From: Micromonospora sp. R77
GTDB lineage: Bacteria > Actinomycetota > Actinomycetes > Mycobacteriales > Micromonosporaceae
Length of the DNA: 64,000 nt
Direction: 5' to 3'
Assembly: GCF_022747945.1 (NCBI RefSeq)
Contig: NZ_JALDST010000001.1
Coordinates: 2,976,001-3,040,000, forward strand
Every line of letters starts with the position of its first letter. The stretch's first letter is position 1. The notes under the pieces are model-generated. The model was not told the DNA's origin. It worked only from the letters and a program-made list of their open reading frames with translations, and ran no database searches. Positions 34,750 through 43,764 of the stretch are shown here, piece after piece. A program made the position numbers and the translations under genes.

Positions 34750-35356
34750 CCGACCGCTCCGACGCCTCGTCGGCCGGTGCCCCGGACGGGATCGCGGCCG
34801 GGCCGGGGGCGCCGGCCACGGGACGGAGCAGCCGGTTCACCACCCCACCCAGCCAGGGGGCGTACGCGCGGGGATCGACGTCGAGGTCGGCCTCCAACTC
34901 CACCGGATCGACCCAGCGCAGCTCGGCGACCTCGTCGGGATCGGGCAGCACCCGCAGGTCGGCGGGGACGTCGGCGCGCAGCACGTGGTCGTACTCGAAC
35001 TCGACCCGGCCGGTGGCCGGGTCCTCGGCGTAGTAGACGTACACCCCGACCTCGGTCAGGGTGACCGGGGCGGCGCCGAGCTCCTCGCCGAGCCGGCGGT
35101 TGGCGGCCTCGACCAGCGACTCGCCCGGGGTGGGGTGGCCGCAGCAGGCGTTCGCCCAGCGCAGCGGGAAACGGGTCTTGGTCGCGGCCCGGCGCTGGAG
35201 CAGCACCCGACCGTCCGGGTCGACCAGCAGCACCGAGAAGGCCCGGTGCAGCTGGCCCGGCGGCTGGTGGGCGGCGGCCACGGTGGTCTCGCCGAGCGGG
35301 TGCCCACCGTCGTCGACCAACTCCACCAGGTGCTCTTCGCGGGAGGGGACGGTCAC
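34739..35356 (-). CDS. idi: Isopentenyl-diphosphate delta-isomerase, type I
   Basis: 205 residues from the GTG at 35356; GAAGG eight bases upstream is part of the intercistronic repeat. The Nudix-fold enzyme interconverts IPP and DMAPP, which supplies the carotenoid pathway. Visible are the catalytic-cysteine motif RWANACCGHPTPGES, the Nudix-like EAANRRLGEELG and the Glu-bearing EYDHVLRADV. The C terminus has a 30-residue Ala/Pro extension beyond the usual 180 residues, which overlaps the litR start. Confidence 0.94.
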   Translation of the reverse strand: MTVPSREEHLVELVDDGGHPLGETTVAAAHQPPGQLHRAFSVLLVDPDGRVLLQRRAATKTRFPLRWANACCGHPTPGESLVEAANRRLGEELGAAPVTLTEVGVYVYYAEDPATGRVEFEYDHVLRADVPADLRVLPDPDEVAELRWVDPVELEADLDVDPRAYAPWLGGVVNRLLRPVAGAPGPAAIPSGAPADEASERSGGR

Positions 35357-35365
35357 CGTGCCGGT

Positions 35366-35414
35366 CCTTCGTTCGCGACTACGGGGCTCCGCTGCGCTGC
35401 ACTCCTCGCGCTCA
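35366..35414 (-). repeat. Intercistronic GAGCGCGAGGAGTG element, copy B
   Basis: Read on the minus strand this matches copy A at 26263-26308 in order and roughly 85 percent of positions by eye: GTGAGCGCGAGGAGTG, a variable centre, then GAGCCCCG, AGTCGCGAAC and GAAGG. It spans from the crtI stop codon to the idi ribosome site. Confidence 0.7.
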
Positions 35415-36926
35415 CCGGCCGGCCCCGGTGATCCGGTTGGCGGCCAGCTTGCCGGAGATGAGCACCATCGGCACGCCCACCCCGGGCTGGGTGCCGGAGC
35501 CGACGAAGACCACGTTGGACAGGGTGCGGTGCAGGTTCGACGGGCGGAACGGCCCGGTCTGGAAGAGGCTGTGCGCGGACGCGAACGGGGTGCCGGCCGC
35601 CATGCCCTGCTCCTCCCACTCGGCCGGGGTGACCGTGCGGAGCACCTCGACGCCGTCGCCGAAGCCGACGTACCCCCGCTCCTCGAGGGTGTCGACGAGC
35701 TGGTCGGCGTAGCGGCGGCTCAGGTCGCCGCGCCAGTCGAACGGCGCCCGGTGCAGGTTGGGCACCGGGGCCAGCACGTAGTAGGTGTGCCGGCCGGCCG
35801 GGGCGACCGACGGGTCGGTCCGGCTCGGGTTGGTGACCAGCAGGGACGGATCGGTCATCAGCTCCCCCCGCCGGATCACCTCGTCGAACGTGCCCTTCCA
35901 GGACCGTCCGAAGTGGATGTTGTGGTGGGCGATCTTCTCATAGCCCTGCTTCGAGCCGACGTGCAGCACCACGCAGGACGGCGAGTAGGTGAGCTTGCGG
36001 GCGCGGGCCGGGGGGAGCAGGTCGCGGTAGGCGACCGGCAGGTCCGGGTTGAGCACCACCACGTCGGCCGGGACGAACTCGCCGTCCGAGGTGACCACGC
36101 CGGTCGCCCGGCCGTGGGCGGTCTCCACCCGGGTCACGGTGGTGCCGTAGCGGATCTGCACGCCGTGCTTCTCCGCCGCGCCGGCCATCCCCCGGGAGAC
36201 CGCGTGGATACCGCCGCGCGGGAAGGACACCCCGGCCACCGAGTCGAGGTACGCGATGACCGCGTAGATGGCCAGCGCGTCGTGCGGCGAGAGGCCGGCG
36301 TACATCGCCTGGAAGGAGAAGATCCGCTGGGTACGCGGGTCGGAGAAGAACTGGTTGATCTTCGTCTGGAGCCGGCGGAACGCCCCGCTCGCCATCAGCT
36401 GCACCAGGTTCCCGGTGAGCAGGTCGGTCGGGGCGTCCAGGTTGCGCTCGATGAAGTCGGCCCGCTCCAGCTCCCACAGCTTCCGGGCGTAGTCGACGAA
36501 GCGCAGGTAGCCGTCGGCCTCACGCGGGCCGCAGACCCGGGAGATCTCGGCCGCCATCCGGGTGGTGTCGGTGATGACGTCCAGCGTCGAGCCGTCCGGG
36601 TAGTAGGCCCGGTAGGCGGGGTCGAGCGGGGTGAGGTCGAGCCAGTCGTGCAGCTCCTCGCCGACCGCGCCCAGCGCCTCGGCGATCAGGTCCGGCATGG
36701 TCAGCACGGTCGGCCCGGTGTCGAACTCGTAGCCGTCCACGCTGAGCCGGCCGGCCCGCCCACCGGGCACCGCCTCGCGTTCCAGCACGGTCACCTGCCG
36801 ACCACTGCCGGCCAGGTGCAGCGCACAGGCCAACCCGCCCAGGCCGGCACCGACGACCACCACCCGGTCGGTACGTCCGTTCACGGTCCGCACTCCGACC
36901 ACCTCCCTCACAAAGTTGCCCATCAT
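35412..36926 (-). CDS. crtI: Phytoene desaturase (CrtI)
   Basis: 504 residues. The FAD-dependent enzyme converts phytoene to lycopene (or neurosporene). The dinucleotide-binding motif is VVVVGAGLGGLACALHLAG, followed by LEREAVPGGRAGRLSVDGY and FDTGPTVLTMPDL. The C-terminal carotenoid-oxidoreductase signature is VVFVGSGTQPGVGVPMVLIS, given here at its maximum length. The ATG at 36926 overlaps the crtE stop (ATGA), which shows translational coupling and supports this start, although internal starts nearer the FAD motif exist. Confidence 0.95.
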   Translation of the reverse strand: MMGNFVREVVGVRTVNGRTDRVVVVGAGLGGLACALHLAGSGRQVTVLEREAVPGGRAGRLSVDGYEFDTGPTVLTMPDLIAEALGAVGEELHDWLDLTPLDPAYRAYYPDGSTLDVITDTTRMAAEISRVCGPREADGYLRFVDYARKLWELERADFIERNLDAPTDLLTGNLVQLMASGAFRRLQTKINQFFSDPRTQRIFSFQAMYAGLSPHDALAIYAVIAYLDSVAGVSFPRGGIHAVSRGMAGAAEKHGVQIRYGTTVTRVETAHGRATGVVTSDGEFVPADVVVLNPDLPVAYRDLLPPARARKLTYSPSCVVLHVGSKQGYEKIAHHNIHFGRSWKGTFDEVIRRGELMTDPSLLVTNPSRTDPSVAPAGRHTYYVLAPVPNLHRAPFDWRGDLSRRYADQLVDTLEERGYVGFGDGVEVLRTVTPAEWEEQGMAAGTPFASAHSLFQTGPFRPSNLHRTLSNVVFVGSGTQPGVGVPMVLISGKLAANRITGAGR

Positions 36927-38077
36927 GCCCGCCGCGCGGTGGCGGCGGTGGCGAGGCCCGTCAGCGCGGTGCGCGCGGTCTCGTCGATCGAGGCGGTGTC
37001 GAGCGCGGTCAGCGCCTCGGCCACCCGCTCGGAGATCATCTGTTCGACCCGGGCGACCGCCCCGGTGTCGGCGACCACGTCGGCCAGCCGGGCCACCTCG
37101 CGGGCCCCGGTGACCGCACCGGCCCGGTCCAGCACCCGGCGCTGGGTCGGGGTGGCGAGCTGGCGGGCCAGCATCAGCAGCGCGGTCGGCTTGCCGGTAC
37201 GCAGGTCGTCGCCGGCCGGCTTGCCGGTGGTGGCGGGGTCGCCGTAGACGCCGAGCAGGTCGTCGCAGAGCTGGAACGCCTCGCCCACGGCCAGGCCGTA
37301 GCGGGTGTACGCGGCGGTCAGCGGCGCGTCCGCGTCGGCGCCGGCGAGACAGGCACCGAAGAGCAGCGGTCGCTGGACGGTGTAGCTGGCGGTCTTGTAG
37401 CGGGCCACCCGCAGCGCCCGGTCCACCGACCAGCCGGCCGCGTCGTTCTCGCCGAGGATGTCGAGGTACTGGCCGGCGACCGTCTCGACGCGCATCTGGT
37501 CATAGCAGCGCCGCACGTCGAACAGCCGGGACGGGGGCACCGTGGCGTGGCTGAGCAGCCGGTCGGCCCAGACCATGCAGAGGTCGCCGATCAGCACGGC
37601 GACCGCCTCGCCGAACCGGTCCGGGTCGCCGACGTGGCCGGCGGCGACGTGCCGGGCGGCGGCGGCCCGGTGCGCGGTCGGCCGGCCGCGTCGGGTGTCC
37701 GAGGCGTCCATGACGTCGTCGTGGACCAGCGCGAAGGTGTGCAGCAGCTCCAGCGCGGCGAGCGCGGGCAGCACCGATCCGAGCGGCTCGTCGCCGCCGA
37801 CGACCCCGCGCCAGCCCCAGTACGCGAAGGTGGGGCGGACCCGCTTGCCGCCGGCCAGCACGCAGTCGCGCGCCGTGGCGGCGAAGCCACCCATCGCTGC
37901 GTCGATCTCGGTGAGCGAGTCGATCTCCGCGGCGAGGAACCCCGCGAGCGTCTCGTCGACCCCCTCGACGAGGTCCCTGGTGAACGCGGCCAGGACGCCG
38001 CGGACCGGATCGTCCGTCGCTACCGGCTGTGCCGGCGCGACGCGGAGCGTATTACCCGCAACTGCGTCGTTGGCCAT
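36923..38077 (-). CDS. crtE: Geranylgeranyl diphosphate synthase (polyprenyl synthetase)
   Basis: 384 residues from the ATG at 38077. The trans-prenyltransferase fold shows the first Asp-rich motif in LVHDDVMDASDTRRGRPTAH, the preceding GGKRVRPTFAYWG, and the second Asp-rich motif in FQLCDDLLGVYGDP. It would build the C20 precursor for carotenoids; chain length is inferred from context. There is no SD before the ATG, so the transcript may be leaderless. It starts the crtE-crtI-idi-litR operon and is divergent from crtB. Confidence 0.92.
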   Translation of the reverse strand: MANDAVAGNTLRVAPAQPVATDDPVRGVLAAFTRDLVEGVDETLAGFLAAEIDSLTEIDAAMGGFAATARDCVLAGGKRVRPTFAYWGWRGVVGGDEPLGSVLPALAALELLHTFALVHDDVMDASDTRRGRPTAHRAAAARHVAAGHVGDPDRFGEAVAVLIGDLCMVWADRLLSHATVPPSRLFDVRRCYDQMRVETVAGQYLDILGENDAAGWSVDRALRVARYKTASYTVQRPLLFGACLAGADADAPLTAAYTRYGLAVGEAFQLCDDLLGVYGDPATTGKPAGDDLRTGKPTALLMLARQLATPTQRRVLDRAGAVTGAREVARLADVVADTGAVARVEQMISERVAEALTALDTASIDETARTALTGLATAATARRA

Positions 38078-38087
38078 GTCGGCGAGC

Positions 38088-38126
38088 GTACCCTAGGGTT
38101 ACGAGTTGCGTCGATTGCTGCGTCGA
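38088..38126. promoter_or_regulatory. Divergent crtE/crtB control region with palindrome and direct repeats
   Basis: Within the 66 bp between crtE and crtB lie an imperfect palindrome GTACCCTAGGGTTAC (38088-38102) and two direct repeats of TGCGTCGA (38107-38114, 38119-38126; 12-bp period). B12-dependent CarH-type regulators bind direct repeats of about 11 bp, so the repeats are candidate LitR sites. This is inferred, not shown. Confidence 0.5.
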
Positions 38127-38143
38127 ATCCCCGAGGAGGGCCG

Positions 38144-39070
38144 GTGGACACGGATCTCACCGCTGCCTATGCCCGCTGCCAGGAGCTGCATAAACGGCAC
38201 GGACGTACCTACTATCTCGCCACTCGGCTGCTGCCCGCGTGGAAACGGCGGCATGTGCACGCCTTGTACGGCTTCACCCGGTACGCCGACGAGATCGTGG
38301 ACCGCACCGAGGACCTGCCACCGGCCGAGCGCGCGGCGCGGCTCGAGGAGTGGTCGGCCCGCTTCGTCGCCGGCCTGCACGGCGAACCCGTCGACGACCC
38401 GCTGCTGCCCGCCGTGCTGCACACCATCGCCGTCTTCGACCTGGACCGGGGCGACTTCGCGTCGTTCCTGCGCAGCATGGCGATGGACCTGACGGTCATG
38501 GCGTACCCGACCTACGACGACCTGCTCGACTACATGGAGGGCTCGGCCGCCGTCATCGGCACCATGATGCTGCCGATCCTGGGCAGCTCCGACCCGGCCG
38601 CCGCCCGGGAGCCGGCCCGGCAGCTCGGCTTCGCCTTCCAGCTCACCAACTTCATCCGGGACGTCGCCGAGGACCTGGACCGGGGCCGCACCTACCTGCC
38701 CGACGAGGACCTCGCCAAGTTCGACGTGACCCGCGAGGACCTGCTGGCGGCGAAGGCCGCCGGCCGGACCACGCCCCGGATCCGGGAGCTGATCGAGTAC
38801 GAGGTGACCCGCGCCCAGGCCCACTACGCCGCCGCCGCGCCGGGCATCCCTCTGCTCTCGCCCGCCTCGCAGGCCTGCATGCGGACCGCGTACGCGCTCT
38901 ACGGCGGGATCCTCGACGAGGTGGCCGCCCAGGACTACGACGTGTTCGTGCGGCGTGCCCTCGTACCCCAGCGGCGGCGGATGGCGGTGGCCGCGCGGGC
39001 GTTGCTCACCCCGACCGGCACGCCGGTGGTGGTCCCCGGCCCGGCGCTCACCCCGGTCCCCGTACCGTGA
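38144..39070 (+). CDS. crtB: Phytoene/squalene synthase (CrtB)
   Basis: 308 residues from the GTG at 38144, with GAGGAGG five bases upstream. It condenses two GGPP into phytoene. The two Asp-rich motifs are GFTRYADEIVDRTEDLP and TNFIRDVAEDLDRGRTYLP, and the substrate region LATRLLPAWKRRHVHALYGF is typical of CrtB. It forms an operon with the photolyase gene (GTGA overlap at 39067) and is divergent from crtE. Confidence 0.95.
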   Translation: MDTDLTAAYARCQELHKRHGRTYYLATRLLPAWKRRHVHALYGFTRYADEIVDRTEDLPPAERAARLEEWSARFVAGLHGEPVDDPLLPAVLHTIAVFDLDRGDFASFLRSMAMDLTVMAYPTYDDLLDYMEGSAAVIGTMMLPILGSSDPAAAREPARQLGFAFQLTNFIRDVAEDLDRGRTYLPDEDLAKFDVTREDLLAAKAAGRTTPRIRELIEYEVTRAQAHYAAAAPGIPLLSPASQACMRTAYALYGGILDEVAAQDYDVFVRRALVPQRRRMAVAARALLTPTGTPVVVPGPALTPVPVP

Positions 39071-40389
39071 CCGACCGCACCGCGGTCGTGCTCCTCACCC
39101 GCGACCTGCGGGTGCACGACCACCCGGCGCTCGCCACCGCCTGCGCGGCGTTCGACCGGGTGGTCCCGCTGTACGTCCTCGACCCGGCGCTGGCCGGGCT
39201 GTCCCCGAACCGGACCCGGTTCCTGCACCAGAGCCTCGCGGACCTGCGGGACGCGCTCCGCGAGCGCGGCGGGGACCTGGTGATCCGCCGCGGCGACCCG
39301 GTGGCCGAGACGATCAAGCTGGCCCGGGAGGTGAACGCCGAGGGCGTCGGCCTCTCCGCCGACGTCAGCCGCTACGCCCGGCGCCGGGAGGAACGACTGC
39401 GCGCGGAGTGCGAGCGGCACCGGCTCTTCCTGCGGCTCTTCCCCGGCCTCACCATCGTCGACCCGGGGGCGCTGCGTCCGGCCGGTGGGGACCACTACCG
39501 GGTGTTCAGCCCGTACTTCCGCAGCTGGCAGGGGGCGGCCTGGCGGGAGGAACTGGCCGCGCCGAAGCGGGTCGCGCTGCCCGACGGCCTCGACCCCGGC
39601 CCGCTGCCCGCGCCACCGGACGGCGCCTCCCCGGACGCGGCGCCCGGCGGCGAGAGCCACGCCCGACGCCGGCTCACCCGGTGGCTGCCCACGCTCGACC
39701 GCTACGACGACATCCACGACGACATGGCCGGCGACGAGACCTCCCGACTCAGCCCCTACCTGCGGTTCGGCTGCGTGTCGCCGCTGGCCGTGGCGAACCG
39801 GGCCGGCAGCCGGGAGGGGCCCTTCGTCCGGCAGCTCTGCTGGCGGGACTTCTACTACCAGGTGACCGCCGGTTTCCCGGACATCTCGACCGTCGCCTAC
39901 CGGCGGGGTGCCACGGAACAGTGGCGGGACGACCCCGAGGCGCTGGCGGCCTGGGCCGAGGGGCGTACCGGGATGCCGATCGTGGACGCCGGGATGCGGC
40001 AGCTGCGCGCCGAGGGGTGGATGCACAACCGGGCCCGGTTGATCACCGCCGGCCACCTGACCAAGACGCTCCGCCTGGACTGGCGGCCCGGGGTGAAGGT
40101 CTTCTCCCGGTGGCTGCTCGACGGGGACGTGGCGAACAACTCCGGCAACTGGCAGTGGGTGGCCGGCACCGGCAACGACAGCCGGCCGTACCGCGGCTTC
40201 AACCCGGTCCGCCAGGCCGAACGCTACGACCCCGTCGGCGCGTACGTGCGGCGGTGGGTGCCCGAGCTGGCGTCGGTGCAGGGCAAGGCGGTCCACCAGC
40301 CGTGGCGGCTGCCGCCCGAGGTGCGCCGCACCCTGGACTATCCGGCGCCGCTGGAGGTCCCCGGCGCGGACCCGGTCTGGCTGCGCTGA
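39067..40389 (+). CDS. phr: Deoxyribodipyrimidine photolyase
   Basis: 440 residues, GTG overlapping the crtB stop by four bases. The N-terminal antenna domain begins AVVLLTRDLRVHDHPALATA. The C-terminal FAD domain has RLSPYLRFGCVSPLAV, FVRQLCWRDFYYQVTAG, the TGMPIVDAGMRQLRAEGWMH stretch, and WLLDGDVANNSGNWQWVAGT, all typical of class I CPD photolyases that repair UV dimers with blue light. The tryptophans of the electron-transfer chain appear to be present. Linkage with carotenoid and litR genes fits a joint light response. Confidence 0.94.
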   Translation: MTDRTAVVLLTRDLRVHDHPALATACAAFDRVVPLYVLDPALAGLSPNRTRFLHQSLADLRDALRERGGDLVIRRGDPVAETIKLAREVNAEGVGLSADVSRYARRREERLRAECERHRLFLRLFPGLTIVDPGALRPAGGDHYRVFSPYFRSWQGAAWREELAAPKRVALPDGLDPGPLPAPPDGASPDAAPGGESHARRRLTRWLPTLDRYDDIHDDMAGDETSRLSPYLRFGCVSPLAVANRAGSREGPFVRQLCWRDFYYQVTAGFPDISTVAYRRGATEQWRDDPEALAAWAEGRTGMPIVDAGMRQLRAEGWMHNRARLITAGHLTKTLRLDWRPGVKVFSRWLLDGDVANNSGNWQWVAGTGNDSRPYRGFNPVRQAERYDPVGAYVRRWVPELASVQGKAVHQPWRLPPEVRRTLDYPAPLEVPGADPVWLR

Positions 40390-40492
40390 CCCAGGCGGCC
40401 GGCGATCGGGTCGGCGGTCGCAATCATTACCGGCGGGGAAATTCCTGGCCGGTACGGTGGCCCGCCGCCGGACGGTGCGGAATGCTGGCGGG

Positions 40493-41971
40493 GTGGCAGA
40501 TCCGGAACTGGTGGACGTGGTCGTCGTCGGGCTCGGCGTGGGCGGCGAGGAGGTGGCCGGGCGGCTCGCCGAGGCCGGCCTGACCGTCGTCGGCATCGAG
40601 CGGGACCTGACCGGCGGGGAGTGCCCCTACTGGGGCTGCATCCCGAGCAAGATGATGATCCGGGCGGCGAACGCCCTCGCCGAGGCCCGCCGGGTCAACG
40701 AGCTGGCCGGGGCGGCGCAGGTCCAGCCCGACTGGGCGCCGGTGGCGAAGCGCATCCGCGAGGAGGCCACCGACACCTGGGACGACAAGGTGGCGGTCGA
40801 CCGGTTCGTCGGCAAGGGCGGCCGGTTCGTGCGGGGCAGCGGCCGGCTCGACGGCCCCGGCCGGGTACGCGTCGGCGACCAGGTCTTCCAGGCCCGGTAC
40901 GGCATCGTGCTGGGCACCGGCACCCGGCCGTCGATCCCGCCGATCGACGGCCTCGCCGACACCCCGTACTGGACCAACCACCAGGCGATCGAGGTCGAGG
41001 AGCTGCCCGGGTCGCTGCTGGTGCTCGGCGGCGGGGCGATCGGGCTGGAGCTGGCGCAGGTCTTCGCCCGGTTCGGCGTACGGGTCACCGTGGTCGAGGC
41101 CGCCGACCGGGTGCTCGCGATCGAGGAACCCGAGTCGTCCGAGCTGGCCGCCGCCGCGCTGCGCGCCGACGGGGTGACCATCTCCACCGGGGTGAAGGCC
41201 GAGCGGGTCAGCCACGACGGCAGCCGGTTCACCGTGCACGCCACCGGTGCCGAGTTCACCGGCGACCGGCTGCTGGTGGTGACCGGGCGGAAGGCGCACC
41301 TGGACGAACTCGGCCTGGAGACGGTGCACGTCGACGCCGCACAGCGCTACCTGCCGGTCGACGAGCGGATGCACGTCACCGACGGGATCTGGGCGGTCGG
41401 CGACCTCACCGGCGAGGGCGCGTTCACCCACATCGCCATGTACCAGGCGGCCATCGTCGTCGCCGACGTACTCGACCACACCCGCCGCGCCCGGGGCGGC
41501 CCGGACGCCAGCGGCACCGCCAGTGCCGTCGGCGGTGCGGCCGGCCCGGCCGGCGCGGTCGGCGAGGCGGCGGGCGGGTCCACCGCCGCGCCGGGCAGCG
41601 TTCCGGTCGCCGACTACCGGGCGCTGCCCCGGGTCACCTTCACCGACCCCGAGATCGGCGCGGTCGGTCTCACCGAGCAGCAGGCCCGGGACCGCGGCGT
41701 CAACGTCCAGGTCGGTTACACCGACCTCACCTCGTCCTCGCGCGGCTGGATCCACAAGGCGGGCAACGCCGGCTTCATCAAGCTGGTCGCCGACGCCGAC
41801 CGGGGCGTGCTGATCGGTGCCACGTCGGCGGGTCCGGCCGGCGGCGAGGTGCTGTCGGGTCTGGCGGTGGCGGTGCACGCCGCCGTGCCGATCAGCCAGC
41901 TCCGGCACATGATCTACGCCTATCCGACCTTCCACCGGGCCGTCGAGGACGCGCTGCGCAACCTGAGGTAG
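40493..41971 (+). CDS. NAD(P)/FAD-dependent pyridine nucleotide-disulfide oxidoreductase
   Basis: 492 residues from the GTG at 40493. FAD-binding DVVVVGLGVGGEEVAGRLAE is followed by the redox-active disulfide motif GGECPYWGCIPSK, the NAD-binding LLVLGGGAIGLELAQVFARF and a C-terminal dimerisation domain (RALPRVTFTDPEIGAVGLTE). The layout equals dihydrolipoamide dehydrogenase and mercuric reductase. The PYWG between the cysteines, instead of LNVG, marks the uncharacterised actinobacterial subgroup. A 35-residue Gly/Ala-rich insertion (about residues 336-370) sits before the dimerisation domain. The C-terminal His-x4-Glu is replaced by YPTFHRAVEDAL, which keeps a His-Glu pair. It abuts the convergent hydratase gene with no spacer. 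Confidence 0.88.
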   Translation: MADPELVDVVVVGLGVGGEEVAGRLAEAGLTVVGIERDLTGGECPYWGCIPSKMMIRAANALAEARRVNELAGAAQVQPDWAPVAKRIREEATDTWDDKVAVDRFVGKGGRFVRGSGRLDGPGRVRVGDQVFQARYGIVLGTGTRPSIPPIDGLADTPYWTNHQAIEVEELPGSLLVLGGGAIGLELAQVFARFGVRVTVVEAADRVLAIEEPESSELAAAALRADGVTISTGVKAERVSHDGSRFTVHATGAEFTGDRLLVVTGRKAHLDELGLETVHVDAAQRYLPVDERMHVTDGIWAVGDLTGEGAFTHIAMYQAAIVVADVLDHTRRARGGPDASGTASAVGGAAGPAGAVGEAAGGSTAAPGSVPVADYRALPRVTFTDPEIGAVGLTEQQARDRGVNVQVGYTDLTSSSRGWIHKAGNAGFIKLVADADRGVLIGATSAGPAGGEVLSGLAVAVHAAVPISQLRHMIYAYPTFHRAVEDALRNLR

Positions 41972-42733
41972 CTAGGCCGGGGTGCCGTGGCGGCCGGCGC
42001 CCGCCGTGAAGCGGGCGGCGCCGGCCGCCGCGTCCGTGGCCAGCGACTCCACGCCGTAGGCCAGCTCGGTGGCGAGCGCCTCCGGCTCGGGCCGGCCGGC
42101 GCCCGCCAGCAGCGCGGCGCGGTCGTTGCGCAGGCAGGTCTGCGGATGCCGGGCGATCCCGGCGGCCAGTTCCTCGGCCGCCGACCGGGCCTCACCCGGC
42201 GCGACCAGCCGGTTCACCAGACCCATCGCGTACGCCTCGGCGGCGGGCACCGGACGGCCGGTGAGGATCAGGTCCATCGCCCGGCTCTCCCCGATCAGCC
42301 GGGGCAGCCGCACGGTGCCGCCGTCGATCAGCGGTACGCCCCACCGCCGGCAGAACACCCCGAGCGTCGCGTCGGACTCGGCGACCCGCAGGTCGCACCA
42401 GAGCGCCAGCTCCAGGCCGCCGGCCACCGCGTACCCGGAGATCGCGGCGATCACCGGCTTGGACAGCCGCATCCGGGTCGGCCCCATCGGGCCGTCGCCC
42501 TCCGGCTCGACCCGGTTGCCACGCGGCGTACCGATGGCCTTCAGGTCGGCGCCCGCGCAGAACGTGCCGCCGGCACCCCAGAGCACCGCGACCGCCGCGT
42601 CCGGGTCGGCCTCGAAGGCGCGGAACGCGTCCGCGAGGGCCCGCGCGGTCGGGCCGTCGACGGCGTTCCGGGCCGCCGGCCGGTCCAGGATCACCGTGGT
42701 CACCGGCCCGTCGTGCGCCACGCGTACGCCCAT
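41972..42733 (-). CDS. Enoyl-CoA hydratase/isomerase family protein
   Basis: 253 residues from the ATG at 42733 (42745 is possible). The crotonase motifs are TVILDRPAARNAVDGPTARA, GAGGTFCAGADLKAIGTPRG and ISGYAVAGGLELALWCDLRV, then FCRRWGVPLIDGGTVRLPRL. The arginines in FCRRWGVP and the AGADLKAI loop are common in actinobacterial family members of unknown specificity. The stop codon abuts that of the flavoprotein gene on the other strand. The open frame continues far upstream on this strand, but only as a shadow of other genes. Confidence 0.9.
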   Translation of the reverse strand: MGVRVAHDGPVTTVILDRPAARNAVDGPTARALADAFRAFEADPDAAVAVLWGAGGTFCAGADLKAIGTPRGNRVEPEGDGPMGPTRMRLSKPVIAAISGYAVAGGLELALWCDLRVAESDATLGVFCRRWGVPLIDGGTVRLPRLIGESRAMDLILTGRPVPAAEAYAMGLVNRLVAPGEARSAAEELAAGIARHPQTCLRNDRAALLAGAGRPEPEALATELAYGVESLATDAAAGAARFTAGAGRHGTPA

Positions 42734-42783
42734 GAGGGCCAGCATGCCCGTCGACCGCGCCGGCACGCCAGACCGGGTGACGG

Positions 42784-43683
42784 TCAGGTGCGACGGACCA
42801 GGGTGGCACCGAGCGCCGCGCCCACCACGCAGGCGACGCCGAGCAGCTGCGCCCAGGCCAGCAGCTCGTCGAGGAGCAGCGCGCCGACCAGCGCGGCCAC
42901 GGCCGGCTCCAGGCTGAGCAGCACCGCGAAGACCCGCGCCGGCATCCGGCGCAGCGCGGCCAGCTCCGCCGAGTACGGCAGCACCGACGACAGCAGCGCC
43001 ACCCCGAGCCCGAGCGCCAACATCCGTGGATCGAGCAGCTCGGCCCCGCCGGACGCCACCCCGAACGGGAGCACGCAGACCGCGCCGGCCGCCATACCCA
43101 GCGCCAGCCCTCGACTGCCCGGGACCCGCCCGCTCATCGCCTTGCCCAGCAGCACGTACCCGGCCCAGCCGGCCGCGACCAGCGCGCAGAGCAGCAGGCC
43201 GAGCGCGTCGAGCCCGGCCCCGCCGAGCCCCGCCAGCAGCAGGACCCCGGTGCCGGCCAGCAGCGCCCACAGCACGTCGACCACCCGCCGGCTGCCCAGC
43301 AACGAGACCAGCAGCGGGCCGGCGAAACCGACGGTGACCGCCACCCCGAGCGGCACCCGCTGGAGCGCGGCGTAGAAGACGAGGTTCATCGTCGCCATGG
43401 CCAGCCCGAACGCCCCGATCAGGCCGGCCGCCCGCCAACCGGGCCAGCGCGTCGGGCGGCCGACGGCCAGCAGGACCAGCGCGCCGAGGCCGAGCCGCAG
43501 GGTGGTCGTACCCCCGGCGCTGGTAGCGGTGAAGAGCTGCTTGGCGACCGCGGCGCCGACCTGGGTGGAGACCATGCCGAGCAGCATGAGCAGCGGCGGC
43601 GGCACGGCCTCCGGGCGACCCAGCGCGGCGACGAACCGGACCGCCGGGGCGGCGGACGGGGTACGAGAGGCATGCGCGTACAC
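42784..43683 (-). CDS. EamA family (DMT superfamily) membrane exporter
   Basis: 299 residues with about ten hydrophobic helices in two repeated halves, such as LLMLLGMVSTQVGAAVAKQL, LRLGLGALVLLAVG, LLLAGLGGAGLDALGLLLCA and FAVLLSLEPAVAALVGALLL. The motif LEPAVAALVGALLLDE is the EamA repeat end. It resembles RhtA-type threonine/homoserine exporters, but substrate is unknown. The gene is divergent from the B12 riboswitch and bluB; a role with cobalamin precursors is not implied. Confidence 0.9.
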   Translation of the reverse strand: MYAHASRTPSAAPAVRFVAALGRPEAVPPPLLMLLGMVSTQVGAAVAKQLFTATSAGGTTTLRLGLGALVLLAVGRPTRWPGWRAAGLIGAFGLAMATMNLVFYAALQRVPLGVAVTVGFAGPLLVSLLGSRRVVDVLWALLAGTGVLLLAGLGGAGLDALGLLLCALVAAGWAGYVLLGKAMSGRVPGSRGLALGMAAGAVCVLPFGVASGGAELLDPRMLALGLGVALLSSVLPYSAELAALRRMPARVFAVLLSLEPAVAALVGALLLDELLAWAQLLGVACVVGAALGATLVRRT

Positions 43684-43764
43684 CCGACCACGATCGCGGG
43701 CGCCCGGCGCCCTCCGCCATCGATTTCCCGGCCGCGGCGGCTAGCATCGGCGGCGGCACGATCA

